A stretch of DNA of 64,000 nt, taken from NCBI GenBank assembly GCA_029547705.1, contig JAKPOU010000042.1:362197-426196 (forward strand), written 5' to 3'. This DNA is from Bacteroidota bacterium (GTDB lineage: Bacteria; Bacteroidota; Bacteroidia; Bacteroidales; VadinHA17). Under the pieces are notes generated by a model. The model did not search any database. It saw nothing but the letters and a program-made list of their open reading frames with translations, and was not told the origin of the DNA. Position 1 is the stretch's first letter. Each line of letters opens with the position of its first letter. The position numbers were made by a program, and so were the translations under genes. Below, one piece after another: positions 27,885 to 36,744 of the stretch.

Positions 27885-28871
27885 ATGAAGAAAAAAACAA
27901 TCAGCAGGCGACGCTTCCTTGGAACTGCTGCCACGGCTGCAGCTGCTTTCACTGCCATACCTGTGATCAGTTCATGTTCATCAGGCCCGGGTCAGAAAAA
28001 ACCAAATTCAAAGGTAGGAGGGGTGCAGCTTGGCTGTACGACCTACAGCTACCGGAGCATGCCGCATAAGGTGGATGATGTTATTGAATACCTTCTCTTT
28101 GCCGGGATCAATTCAATTGAACTCAGACTGGTAGCCGAGGAGGATCTTGGTATACCGGCCATGCCCCAGAGGCCGAGGGTTCAGGAAATGACCGACGAAC
28201 TGAGGGCTGAGTTTGCGAGACAGATGGAAGAGGTAAGGGAAGCTCAGCGCCAGTGGCGCCTTTCACTCCCAATGTCGAGATATGAGGATATGCGCAAAAA
28301 GTTCAATAATGCCGGAATAGATGTGTACATATCGAAATTTGCTCCATCTTCATGGTCGGATGAAGAGATTGATTATGCCTACACGGCAGCCAAAACCCTC
28401 GGTTCAATCGGTATTACGGATGAGTACAGCGAAACGGCCATCCACCGCCTGGGCAAATTCGCAGAAAAACATGGCAGCCTGGCAATGTTTCATACCCATG
28501 GCCAGCCGGCAGAACCAGGATTCTCATTTGATCCTATATTTGCTGCATCACCTGCCAACTATCTCAACCTGGATGCAGGACACTATTTCGGAGCAACAGG
28601 CCTTCATCCGAATGAAGTGATTATAAAGTATCACGACAGGATGCGCAGTATCCATATAAAGGACAAGACCGGTCCGGACAGCACTCCTGCAGGTGCAAAC
28701 ATGCCCTTCGGCCAGGGTGAGACACCCATAGCCGACATACTCCTGCTCCTTAAGAAAGAGAAATGGCCGATACAGGTTGATATTGAACTTGAATACCAGA
28801 TACCCGATGATTCCGATGCTGCCCGGGAAGTTGCGAAATGCATCGAATACATGAGGAACATCCTCGAGTAA
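27885..28871 (+). CDS. Tat-exported xylose-isomerase-like TIM barrel lipoprotein
   Basis: A 328-residue sugar isomerase/epimerase-like barrel. SRRRFLGTAA is a clear twin-arginine motif, and the signal ends in VISSCSSG, a lipobox, so it is probably a Tat-exported lipoprotein. Later motifs: MFHTHGQ, NLDAGHYFG, SIHIKDK and QVDIELEY, giving a H-D-H-E set of possible metal ligands. A charged helical insert (residues about 95-125) precedes the barrel's middle. It lies 354 bases after SusD. Similar proteins occur with exported Gfo/Idh/MocA enzymes; the substrate is not known. Confidence 0.87.
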   Translation: MKKKTISRRRFLGTAATAAAAFTAIPVISSCSSGPGQKKPNSKVGGVQLGCTTYSYRSMPHKVDDVIEYLLFAGINSIELRLVAEEDLGIPAMPQRPRVQEMTDELRAEFARQMEEVREAQRQWRLSLPMSRYEDMRKKFNNAGIDVYISKFAPSSWSDEEIDYAYTAAKTLGSIGITDEYSETAIHRLGKFAEKHGSLAMFHTHGQPAEPGFSFDPIFAASPANYLNLDAGHYFGATGLHPNEVIIKYHDRMRSIHIKDKTGPDSTPAGANMPFGQGETPIADILLLLKKEKWPIQVDIELEYQIPDDSDAAREVAKCIEYMRNILE

Positions 28872-28957
28872 GCATTTGCTGACATACATGTAACGGCAGC
28901 TTTTCCGGGGAAAGGCGGAGGGCTGCCGTTCCTGCCCTGAATTCAAATATCATGTAA

Positions 28958-29656
28958 ATGAGATCATATATATTTCTTTTCCTGCTTGTTTTCACTCTTG
29001 CACCGCTGACTCTTCAAGGGCAGAAAAGCAGCAGGAAGATCACCCTCAGCGGCAGGGTGGCCGATAAGGACAGTCAGCCTGTTAAGGGTGCAGTGATCTT
29101 TATTGACAAGGTCAAGACCGATGTTGTCACAGACGATCAGGGTAAGTACAGGATAAGGGTAAGTCCTGCTGCCTCCGAAATTCTCGTCTTTTCTCTTTTC
29201 AGCGGAGTATCCTCACAGAATATTGACGGAAGAACTGTAATAGACTTTATTCTTACCGGCGAAACCCGTGATGTGCCCGGGAATGATTCCGGTAATAAAG
29301 ATGCCATGGCAGCCGGAGACAGGAACAGGGAAAAAGACAAAGAGGAAGGCCGCCTTGTTTTTGATCCCAAAGATGCCAGGCATTCGAGCTATCAGAGCAT
29401 CTATGACATGATCCGGGGGAGGTTTCCGGGCGTGGAAGTGAGCGGAAACAATATAAGAATCATGGGATCCTCTTCTTTTCACGTGAGTACGGAACCTCTC
29501 TTTGTTGTTGATGGAGTCATTGTTAATTCCATCGATAACATATCACCCCAGACCGTCAGATCAATAGAGGTTCTTAAAGGACCGGATGCCACTGTTTACG
29601 GCACACGCGGATCCAACGGAGTGATAGTGATAACGCGTATAAGCGGCAAGGACTGA
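28958..29656 (+). CDS. freestanding CarboxypepD_reg-like plus TonB-plug protein
   Basis: A 232-residue exported protein (signal 1-22, ending LQGQ). Residues about 28-105 match the regulatory-like beta-sandwich found at the start of SusC proteins (LSGRVADKDSQPVKGA). After a charged linker (about 110-135) comes a complete plug-like domain: IYDMIRGRFPGVEV, PLFVVDGVIVNSIDNI, VRSIEVLKGPDATVYGTRGS, NGVIVITR. It then stops, with no beta-barrel, and the next gene converges 6 bases away. So it is a soluble periplasmic plug, not a transporter. It could be a truncated receptor or a TonB-system decoy/regulator. Confidence 0.85.
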   Translation: MRSYIFLFLLVFTLAPLTLQGQKSSRKITLSGRVADKDSQPVKGAVIFIDKVKTDVVTDDQGKYRIRVSPAASEILVFSLFSGVSSQNIDGRTVIDFILTGETRDVPGNDSGNKDAMAAGDRNREKDKEEGRLVFDPKDARHSSYQSIYDMIRGRFPGVEVSGNNIRIMGSSSFHVSTEPLFVVDGVIVNSIDNISPQTVRSIEVLKGPDATVYGTRGSNGVIVITRISGKD

Positions 29657-29662
29657 CTCCTG

Positions 29663-31558
29663 TTATTCGGCGTAGTGAAAATAATACCAGTATGTGTCTG
29701 AGTAAGCCGGTGCCAGGAGATGCCGGGCATCAGGATTGTTAAGATAGATCCTTGCATAGGAATTCATCCTCTGTATCACATCCGGACTTATTCTGTAGGG
29801 ACTTCCTGCGAGGGGATCCGTGTTGGTAAGACTGATATAGAACAGCATTGCTTCCTGGCAGGACCGTGGCATTTCCCTGTAACCGAGCTGTTGCATCAGA
29901 GGAACCAGTCCGGCGAACTTGTCAAGTTCTCTTCCGAGCAGATACCATGCTGCAAGATATTCAAATGCAATCCGGTTTCCGGGATTCTCACTCAGCATTC
30001 TGATAAGAATGGCTTCAATATCATCAATATGAAAAAAGAAATCCTTCCTGACTGCCATTTTTCTTTTTTCACCCCAGTCGGGATGATTATTGATCATCTC
30101 CTCATTGTAAAGATATTTCCCGGTATTTAAGGCCCATTTTCTGTAAAATAGTGTCTTCTCAAGCAGCTTCAGATATTTACCTGCCACCTCGTACCGGCCG
30201 TTTATCAGATTGGTTTCCGCCAGTCTCTTTACGGCCCTCACGCTTTTTTCCATGTGGGGCATCACTTCCATGCTCTCAAAGGCATAGAGCTGTGATGCAT
30301 TTACCAGTCCGATGTGATAAAGGATCTCATTTCCCATCATGGGACTGATAAATTCATCCTCAAATCTCAGGAAAAGACCTTCTCTGCCATGCTGACTGAA
30401 ACTGAACATTTCCTCAGCCATGATACCCGTTTTGGCAAGTGACAGGTTGAGCATGGCAAGCGACAGATAATTCCCCGGAGGCTTTTTCCCCGCAAATGCG
30501 ATTACCTTTTCCCATTTCCGGTTCCTGACGAGCTGATCGTAAGTCATTGTTCGTTCCGCGTCGAAATTCACCATTTTAAAAAATCCGGTTAAGGCCATAG
30601 CCGGAATTACTATAAGCTGAATAATCAGGAAGGATGTTTTTTCCAGATGTCTTTCCGGAATGAGTGAATAAAATAAAACAACGGGGAGGGGCAATATAAG
30701 GAGAACCGGTATGAAGGGCGGAATCCTGCCGGCTATGTTATAATAAAATTCTGTGAAAAAGGCCTGTCCGGCAGGCTGAAACACAAAAAAATATCTGACA
30801 AGAAGAGGTACGGCTGCTGACAGGAATATGTAAAGCAAGATCGGGCACAGCTTTGATCTTTTTGCCCATGATCTTCCCTTTCCTGCTGTTTCTGTTCCTG
30901 TTCTTCCTGTTCCTGTTCCTGTTCCAGCCTTATTAATTCTTTCTTTATTCATGCCGTGCGCCAGAGCGGCATTCTTTAACAGGATAATTTCATATGCTGT
31001 CATTATCAGCACCATGGACAAAAATGCTCCTCCCAGAATATAATAAATCAGCGGAATAAGAATAACGCCGGCAGCAAATCTCCGTTTTTCATTTTTTATC
31101 CCTGTATAAACCCATGCTGCGGCAAGGGAGGCGGTGAATCCTGTTACTGCTGAAAGCGGGTATAATTCATTGCAGAGCATCAGGCCGGCGGCAAGGGCAG
31201 GCAGGAATGAGAGAAGATAAGTGTTTTTTCTTCCGTCATTGAATTCCCGGATAAGTGCCCGGGTGAGCAGCTGTATTGAGATAAACAGAATGCTGATGAT
31301 GAATGCCCCGGCTGCGGGAATATTGTAAAACTGTGTAAGGAATGAGCCTGTCCAGCCATTGAGACCCCCGGGGAGCAGTAGTTTTTCAGTAAAATAATTG
31401 CCTGTACAAAGGAAGAGCTGCAGCTGTTCCGCAAAGCGAAGGTGGTTTGCATAGAAAAAAGAAAAAAACATAAAAACAAGGATTCCGGCAGAGGCTGTTA
31501 TCAGTAAGTCTTTGTGCCTTAATATCCGGGATTCTTTTTTTGCTTTCTTGTTTTTCAT
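29663..31558 (-). CDS. multi-spanning membrane protein with helical C-terminal half (DUF6057-like)
   Basis: The N-terminal half (residues about 15-345) has roughly eight to ten hydrophobic segments; the C-terminal half is soluble and looks helical, TPR-like (YLSLAMLNLSLAKTG, AFEYLAAWYLLGRELDKF). I believe it belongs to the Bacteroidota family DUF6057, function unknown. A low-complexity insert (GTGTGRTGTETAGKG, about 205-225) sits in a loop between membrane segments. Its role is not known; its divergent neighbour is an esterase gene. Confidence 0.75.
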   Translation of the reverse strand: MKNKKAKKESRILRHKDLLITASAGILVFMFFSFFYANHLRFAEQLQLFLCTGNYFTEKLLLPGGLNGWTGSFLTQFYNIPAAGAFIISILFISIQLLTRALIREFNDGRKNTYLLSFLPALAAGLMLCNELYPLSAVTGFTASLAAAWVYTGIKNEKRRFAAGVILIPLIYYILGGAFLSMVLIMTAYEIILLKNAALAHGMNKERINKAGTGTGTGRTGTETAGKGRSWAKRSKLCPILLYIFLSAAVPLLVRYFFVFQPAGQAFFTEFYYNIAGRIPPFIPVLLILPLPVVLFYSLIPERHLEKTSFLIIQLIVIPAMALTGFFKMVNFDAERTMTYDQLVRNRKWEKVIAFAGKKPPGNYLSLAMLNLSLAKTGIMAEEMFSFSQHGREGLFLRFEDEFISPMMGNEILYHIGLVNASQLYAFESMEVMPHMEKSVRAVKRLAETNLINGRYEVAGKYLKLLEKTLFYRKWALNTGKYLYNEEMINNHPDWGEKRKMAVRKDFFFHIDDIEAILIRMLSENPGNRIAFEYLAAWYLLGRELDKFAGLVPLMQQLGYREMPRSCQEAMLFYISLTNTDPLAGSPYRISPDVIQRMNSYARIYLNNPDARHLLAPAYSDTYWYYFHYAE

Positions 31559-31605
31559 CAGGCCGCGGCTGGCTGAACTCAGTTCTGTTCAGCATTGATT
31601 AAATA

Positions 31606-31613
31606 CAAAACTA
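31606..31613 (-). promoter_or_regulatory. candidate -7 element for the membrane protein gene
   Basis: TAGTTTTG on the minus strand matches TAnnTTTG and lies 48 bases before the ATG of the membrane protein. No clear -33 TTTG is seen. Confidence 0.4.
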
Positions 31614-31628
31614 ATATATTAAAATAAT

Positions 31629-31636
31629 TATTTTTG
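31629..31636 (+). promoter_or_regulatory. candidate -7 element for the tandem esterase gene
   Basis: TATTTTTG matches TAnnTTTG and lies 42 bases before the esterase ATG, back-to-back with the minus-strand element. No clear -33 TTTG is seen. Confidence 0.4.
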
Positions 31637-31677
31637 TGTAATATCATTAAACCGTAAAACTGAATAACTCTCTTACC

Positions 31678-33894
31678 ATGCAGGAAAAAAATCCTTCCGG
31701 CAAAAGTCCGGTTAGTAAGGTCCCGGTCAGCCGGAAACCATTTGATGCATTTCTTCTTCCGATCGCAGTACTGTTGCTGATAATCTTTATTACAGGAACA
31801 GTGAATGCCCAGAACGATCTTGACGTGATCAGAAACTCATGGATGGAACACAGCGACGCATCCAATTCACTGTACCACCACCTGGCAGATCAGTGCTATG
31901 ATCTTATTGATAAAAGGGAAAAGGCCATTTCCGGGCTGAATTCTCTGGCAGACTGGCAGGAAAGACAGAAATTCATCAGGGAAACCCTGATGGATATAGT
32001 TGGACCTTTCCCTGAAAAAACACCACTCAATGCCAGAACGGTAAAAACCATTGATAAGGGGTCTTTCAGGGTGGAGCATGTGATCTATGAATCCCTTCCG
32101 GGATTTTATGTCACCTCCTCATTATATATCCCTTCAGGATTAAGGCGGCGGGATAAGGCGCCGGCAATTATCTACTGCAGCGGACATACTGAAGAGGGTT
32201 ACCGGAGCGCGACCTATCAGCACGTAATTCTGAACCTGGTAACCAAGGGTTTCATCGTTTTTGCCTTTGATCCTGTCGGACAGGGAGAGCGCCTGGAATA
32301 TTACGATCCTGCCACAGGAAAATCATCTGTCGGTGGACCCACCAAGGAACATTCATATCCAGGAGCACAGGCTTTCATTACCGGAAGCTCACAGGCGCGG
32401 TATATGATCTGGGACGGTATCAGGGCGGTTGATTATCTTCTTTCGCGCAGGGAGGTTGATCCTGCAAGGATTGGTATTACCGGCAGGTCGGGAGGCGGCA
32501 CGCAATCGGCATATATTGCAGCATTCGATAACCGCATTCTTGCGGCAGCTCCTGAAAACTATCTGACGAACTACAGAAGGCTTCTTCAGTCGATAGGTCC
32601 CCAGGATGCCGAGCAGAATATGTTCCATTTTCTTTACCGGGGGCTTGATCATCCTGACCTTCTTCTGGTAAGAGCCCCGAAGCCGGCATTGATGATCACC
32701 ACAACCCGTGATATATTCAGCATTCAGGGTGCAATGGAAACCGAAAAGGAGGTTGCAGGGTTGTACAGGTTGTACGGTGAAACAGAAAATTTTTCAAGGA
32801 TTGAAGATGATGACGGCCATGCCTCAACAAAAAAGAATCGTGAAGCCATGTATGCTTTTTTCCGTCAGCATCTTAACAATCCCGGAAGTATTGAAGATGA
32901 AAGGATCAGTCCGCTCACGGCAGAGGAACTCAGGGTAACTCAGACAGGACAGGTATCAACATCGCTGGGAGGAGAAACTGTTTTCAGCCTTAACAGGAAG
33001 GAGGCCGGAATACGGCTGAATGAGCTGAATGAAGCACGACGCAATCCTGAAAATTTTTATGCCGGCATTGCAGAACCGGCGAAAAGAATGTCGGGATTCC
33101 GTGAACCTTCCCTTGATGATCTGCCGGTGTTTACCGGCCGTATTGCCAGGGATTACTACAATATTGAAAAGTATTTTATAAAGGGGGAGGGCGATTATGT
33201 CATTCCTTACTTATTGTTCCGGCCTGTATTATGGAATAACCGGGGTGTGTTTTATCTCAATCCTGCCGGTAAATCAGCCGGGGCCGGGCCGGGAGGCGAT
33301 ATTGAAAGATTCCTGAGGCAGGGATTCGCTGTTATGGCGCCCGATATGGCCGGATGCGGAGAAAACGGCCCGGGATCATTCCGCGGCGATGCTTACTTTG
33401 ACGGTTCATCCCACAATCTGTGGTATGCTTCATTGCTTGCAGGGAGAAGCATTACCGGGATACATACGGGAGATGTGGTCAAGCTGATAAGAGTGTTAAG
33501 GAAGGAATGCCCCTATGCCGAGATTATCGGCTTTGCCAGAAAAGAAATGGCCCCCGTGCTTCTCCACACCGCAATTATCGACAGGAACATTTCATCAGTG
33601 ATTCTGGCTGAGCCCTATTCCTCATTCAGGTCGGTGGTAATGAATAAATCCTATGATACAAATCTCATTCTCAGTACGATTCCTGCCGGACTCACTGCCT
33701 ATGACCTGCCTGACCTTGCCGCGGCACTTGCTCCCCGTAAGCTTTTTATTGCCGGGATGACTGATGGAAACGGTACCGTAACAGATGTTCAGGATGATAT
33801 CAGTATTATCCGGAATGTTTATTCATTGCGGAATGCAGCTGACAGAATCAGGATCGAAGCAGATCTCTCAGCCCTCGATTCATGGATAGAATAA
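31678..33894 (+). CDS. acetyl-xylan-esterase-like protein with two alpha/beta hydrolase domains
   Basis: A 738-residue exported protein with a long basic n-region and hydrophobic segment (about 27-43, ending VNAQ). The first hydrolase domain (about 90-400) has the full triad: Ser271 in GRSGGGTQ, Asp345 in TTRDIFS, His381 in DDGHAST. The second domain (about 460-738) keeps the fold pattern (GFAVMAPDMAGCGENG) but the nucleophile elbow reads G618-F-A-R-K622, with Ala in place of Ser, so it is probably inactive. The likely role is deacetylation of hemicellulose in the periplasm or at the surface. The dead domain might bind substrate. Confidence 0.85.
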   Translation: MQEKNPSGKSPVSKVPVSRKPFDAFLLPIAVLLLIIFITGTVNAQNDLDVIRNSWMEHSDASNSLYHHLADQCYDLIDKREKAISGLNSLADWQERQKFIRETLMDIVGPFPEKTPLNARTVKTIDKGSFRVEHVIYESLPGFYVTSSLYIPSGLRRRDKAPAIIYCSGHTEEGYRSATYQHVILNLVTKGFIVFAFDPVGQGERLEYYDPATGKSSVGGPTKEHSYPGAQAFITGSSQARYMIWDGIRAVDYLLSRREVDPARIGITGRSGGGTQSAYIAAFDNRILAAAPENYLTNYRRLLQSIGPQDAEQNMFHFLYRGLDHPDLLLVRAPKPALMITTTRDIFSIQGAMETEKEVAGLYRLYGETENFSRIEDDDGHASTKKNREAMYAFFRQHLNNPGSIEDERISPLTAEELRVTQTGQVSTSLGGETVFSLNRKEAGIRLNELNEARRNPENFYAGIAEPAKRMSGFREPSLDDLPVFTGRIARDYYNIEKYFIKGEGDYVIPYLLFRPVLWNNRGVFYLNPAGKSAGAGPGGDIERFLRQGFAVMAPDMAGCGENGPGSFRGDAYFDGSSHNLWYASLLAGRSITGIHTGDVVKLIRVLRKECPYAEIIGFARKEMAPVLLHTAIIDRNISSVILAEPYSSFRSVVMNKSYDTNLILSTIPAGLTAYDLPDLAAALAPRKLFIAGMTDGNGTVTDVQDDISIIRNVYSLRNAADRIRIEADLSALDSWIE

Positions 33895-34016
33895 TTAACT
33901 TCTTTTAACAAATAAAATCCTGTATGGAATGAATGTGATGAGCTAAAAGAAATTAATTTTAACAGAACATACGACTGATTTTATTTACCCCGATTATAAA
34001 TTTCAATTCTAAAAAT

Positions 34017-35060
34017 ATGGGAAATCAATTTAACAGACGTGAATTTATCAGGGCAGCCGGCGCGGGTGCCATGGCACTTGGACTTGCAGGAAGATCTTTT
34101 CCTGCAGCAGGTTCCCGTCCACAGGGCTCAAAGCGCATCGGGATAATCGGCCTTGACACATCTCACAGCACTGCGTTCACCAAGACACTGAATGATCCTT
34201 CAGCCGGTCCGCAGTTTCAGGGCTATAAAGTTGTTGCGGCTTATCCGAGAGGCAGCAGGGATATACAGTCAAGTGTGGAACGGATCCCCGGTTACACGGA
34301 GGACGTGAAAAAAATGGGAGTTGAGATTGTGGAATCCATAGACGAACTTCTCCGGAAGGTTGATTTTGTTCTTCTTGAAACCAATGACGGCAGGCTTCAT
34401 CTGGAACAGGCCATACCTGTGATGAAGGCAGGTAAGAGAATGTTTATTGACAAGCCTGTTGCTGCGTCCCTGGATGATACCATTGCGATCTTCAATGCAG
34501 CGGAATATTATAAGACCCCGCTTTTTTCCGCTTCGTCCCTGAGATATATTGCCGGAGCCAAAGAAATTGCGGAGGGAGCCATCGGGAAGGTGATTGGTGC
34601 TGAGGTCTATAGTCCGGCAACTCTCGAAAAGACCCATCCTGATCTTTACTGGTACGGAGTCCATGGGGTTGAAACACTCTTTACCATTATGGGAACCGGC
34701 TGTAAAACCGTATCCAGGGCATTTACCCCGGGTACCGACCTGGTGACGGGAATATGGGAGGATGGCAGGATTGGTACCATGAGAGGAATAAGGACAGGCA
34801 GATCGGGGTACGGAGGCGTGGTATACGGGGAAAAGGAAATCAGAACCCTGGGAAGCTATGCCGGCTATGATCCCCTGCTGATAGAGATAGTGAGATTCTT
34901 CACCACGGGTGTTTTGCCGGTCAGGCCGGAGGAAACACTTGAGATCTTTGCCTTTATGACAGCAGCTGAGGAGAGCAGGCAGAAGGGAGGCGCTCCTGTT
35001 CAGATGGAAAAAGTAATTGAGAAAGCCAGGAAGAAGGCTGCGAAAATTAATTTTAAATAA
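34017..35060 (+). CDS. Tat-exported Gfo/Idh/MocA-like protein with altered Rossmann loop
   Basis: A 347-residue oxidoreductase-family protein with twin-arginine signal (NRREFIRAAG). The fold is recognised from FIDKPVAASLDD (the E/DKP lysine motif) and YWYGVHGVETLFTIMG (family His helix). The glycine-rich dinucleotide loop is not GxGxxG but IIGLDTSHSTAF, a variant I associate with a subgroup of exported family members. Cofactor binding is therefore less certain. It precedes another Tat-exported Gfo/Idh/MocA gene by 51 bases, so the two are probably co-expressed. Confidence 0.85.
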   Translation: MGNQFNRREFIRAAGAGAMALGLAGRSFPAAGSRPQGSKRIGIIGLDTSHSTAFTKTLNDPSAGPQFQGYKVVAAYPRGSRDIQSSVERIPGYTEDVKKMGVEIVESIDELLRKVDFVLLETNDGRLHLEQAIPVMKAGKRMFIDKPVAASLDDTIAIFNAAEYYKTPLFSASSLRYIAGAKEIAEGAIGKVIGAEVYSPATLEKTHPDLYWYGVHGVETLFTIMGTGCKTVSRAFTPGTDLVTGIWEDGRIGTMRGIRTGRSGYGGVVYGEKEIRTLGSYAGYDPLLIEIVRFFTTGVLPVRPEETLEIFAFMTAAEESRQKGGAPVQMEKVIEKARKKAAKINFK

Positions 35061-35111
35061 ACCAGTTTACCAACAGAATAATCAGATTTTAATTTTAAAG
35101 CGAATCAGGAA

Positions 35112-36473
35112 ATGACAAAACGAAGAGATTTCATTAAAAAGAGCGCAATGGGAACTGCTGCCATAGCTATTGGCAGTGCCGGATTCAGTGCAAAATCCTA
35201 CGGTTCCATCAGGGGTGCCAATGAGCGTATCACTGTTGCCGTTATAGGCATACGCGGACAGGGAGGCGGACATATCAACACATGGTGTCGTATGAAAGAC
35301 AGCCAGAATGTACGCCTTAAGACGATCTGCGATGCTGATGAGGAAGTTTTTGCAGAAAAGGTCCAGGCAGCTCAGAAAATTACCGGAGAGGCCCCGCGGA
35401 CGGAATGGGATATGAGAAAAGTGTTTGATGACAAGGATATTGATGCTGTTTCATTCGCAACCCCGAACCACTGGCATGCCCTGGGTACTGTATGGGCCTG
35501 TCAGGCAGGAAAGCATGTTTATGTTGAAAAACCTGCATCACATAATGTGTGGGAAGGCCGCAAGATGGTTGAAGCTGCCAGGAAATACAATGTCCGTGTA
35601 CAGGTAGGGTTCCAGAACCGTTCAATCCCCAACGTCATGGAAGCCATCAGGTTCATGCACAACGGAGGAATTGGAAAAGTGTACCTTGCAAGAGGACTTT
35701 GCTACAAGCCCCGTGATTCGTTCGGAATTGCTCCTGACAGTCAACCGCCGGCTTCGCTTCATTATGACATATGGCTCGGACCGGCACAGTGGAGACCCTA
35801 CAATGAAAAACGGGGTCATTACAACTGGCACTGGTTCTGGGATACAGGCAACGGCGACACGGGTAACCAGGGCCCGCATCAGTTTGACATAGCACGCTGG
35901 GGACTCAACAAGAATGAGCATCCGGTGAAGATATATTCCGCCGGCGGTATTTACGGGATTGATCCGAAGGAATGTGCACAGGAGACTCCCAATACACAGG
36001 CTTCGGTATTTAAATATGCCGATGGGACAATTCTGGAATTTGAAACCAGGGGCCGTTTTACAAATGCCGAATCAGGCCTTGGCATACAGATAGGCAACAT
36101 GTTTCTGGGAACGGAGGGATACGTCGAGATAAACGGAAGCGAGTGGAAAGCCTACCGTCAGCGTGAAAGGCAACCCTTTGCAGGATCGGATATAGGGGAA
36201 AGGCCTGTCGATCTGATGAAGGCGCCGGGCGGCGGAAGCCACTATGTAAACTTCCTTGAGGCTATCCGTGCAGGGAATAATGGCCCGCTTCACTGCGACA
36301 TCCTTGAAGGCTATATGTCCTCCTGCCTGCCCAGCCTTGCAAATATTTCCTATCGCCTTGGAAGAGAACTTACATTCGACGGAACCAAGGAGCAGTTCGT
36401 GAAGGATAAGGAAGCTGATAAAATGCTGACAAGGGAATACAGGAAACCCTACGTTGTTCCGGCAGTTGTCTGA
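35112..36473 (+). CDS. Tat-exported Gfo/Idh/MocA oxidoreductase
   Basis: A 453-residue protein with twin-arginine signal (KRRDFIKKSAMG), typical of enzymes exported with bound NAD(P). Rossmann segment VAVIGIRGQGGGHINTW, lysine motif YVEKPASHN, and GNQGPHQFDIARWGL with the family His. Relatives act as periplasmic glycoside or sugar oxidoreductases, often oxidising C3. Its place beside the smaller exported family member and the DUF6807 and TIM-barrel genes downstream supports a role in periplasmic sugar modification. Confidence 0.9.
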   Translation: MTKRRDFIKKSAMGTAAIAIGSAGFSAKSYGSIRGANERITVAVIGIRGQGGGHINTWCRMKDSQNVRLKTICDADEEVFAEKVQAAQKITGEAPRTEWDMRKVFDDKDIDAVSFATPNHWHALGTVWACQAGKHVYVEKPASHNVWEGRKMVEAARKYNVRVQVGFQNRSIPNVMEAIRFMHNGGIGKVYLARGLCYKPRDSFGIAPDSQPPASLHYDIWLGPAQWRPYNEKRGHYNWHWFWDTGNGDTGNQGPHQFDIARWGLNKNEHPVKIYSAGGIYGIDPKECAQETPNTQASVFKYADGTILEFETRGRFTNAESGLGIQIGNMFLGTEGYVEINGSEWKAYRQRERQPFAGSDIGERPVDLMKAPGGGSHYVNFLEAIRAGNNGPLHCDILEGYMSSCLPSLANISYRLGRELTFDGTKEQFVKDKEADKMLTREYRKPYVVPAVV

Positions 36474-36475
36474 TC

Positions 36476-36492
36476 ATCCGGTTTTACCGGAT
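36476..36492 (+). terminator. small GC-rich hairpin after the oxidoreductase gene
   Basis: ATCCGG, five-base loop, CCGGAT starts two bases after the stop codon. The stem is only 6 bp and there is no T-run, so it is a weak candidate 3' structure. The rest of the 271-base gap to 36744 shows nothing I can name. Confidence 0.3.
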
Positions 36493-36744
36493 CTGCCGCT
36501 GCAGTCAGTACCAGCCGGCAGCTGTTCCAGACAGTAAATACAGGCAGCAGTTCAGGGGCTTTGAGACCGGATTGATAAGCCATGTGCTTTTCCGAATATT
36601 TTCGGAAAGTTTTATACATTTTATTTCGGAATCTGTCCTCCTGCTGTACTTTTCCCTGATTTGTACTGTTTACAGTGATGGATGACAGAACACGAAACCA
36701 AATTTGTTAACTAAGTATAAATTAACATAATAAAAACCGGAAAA

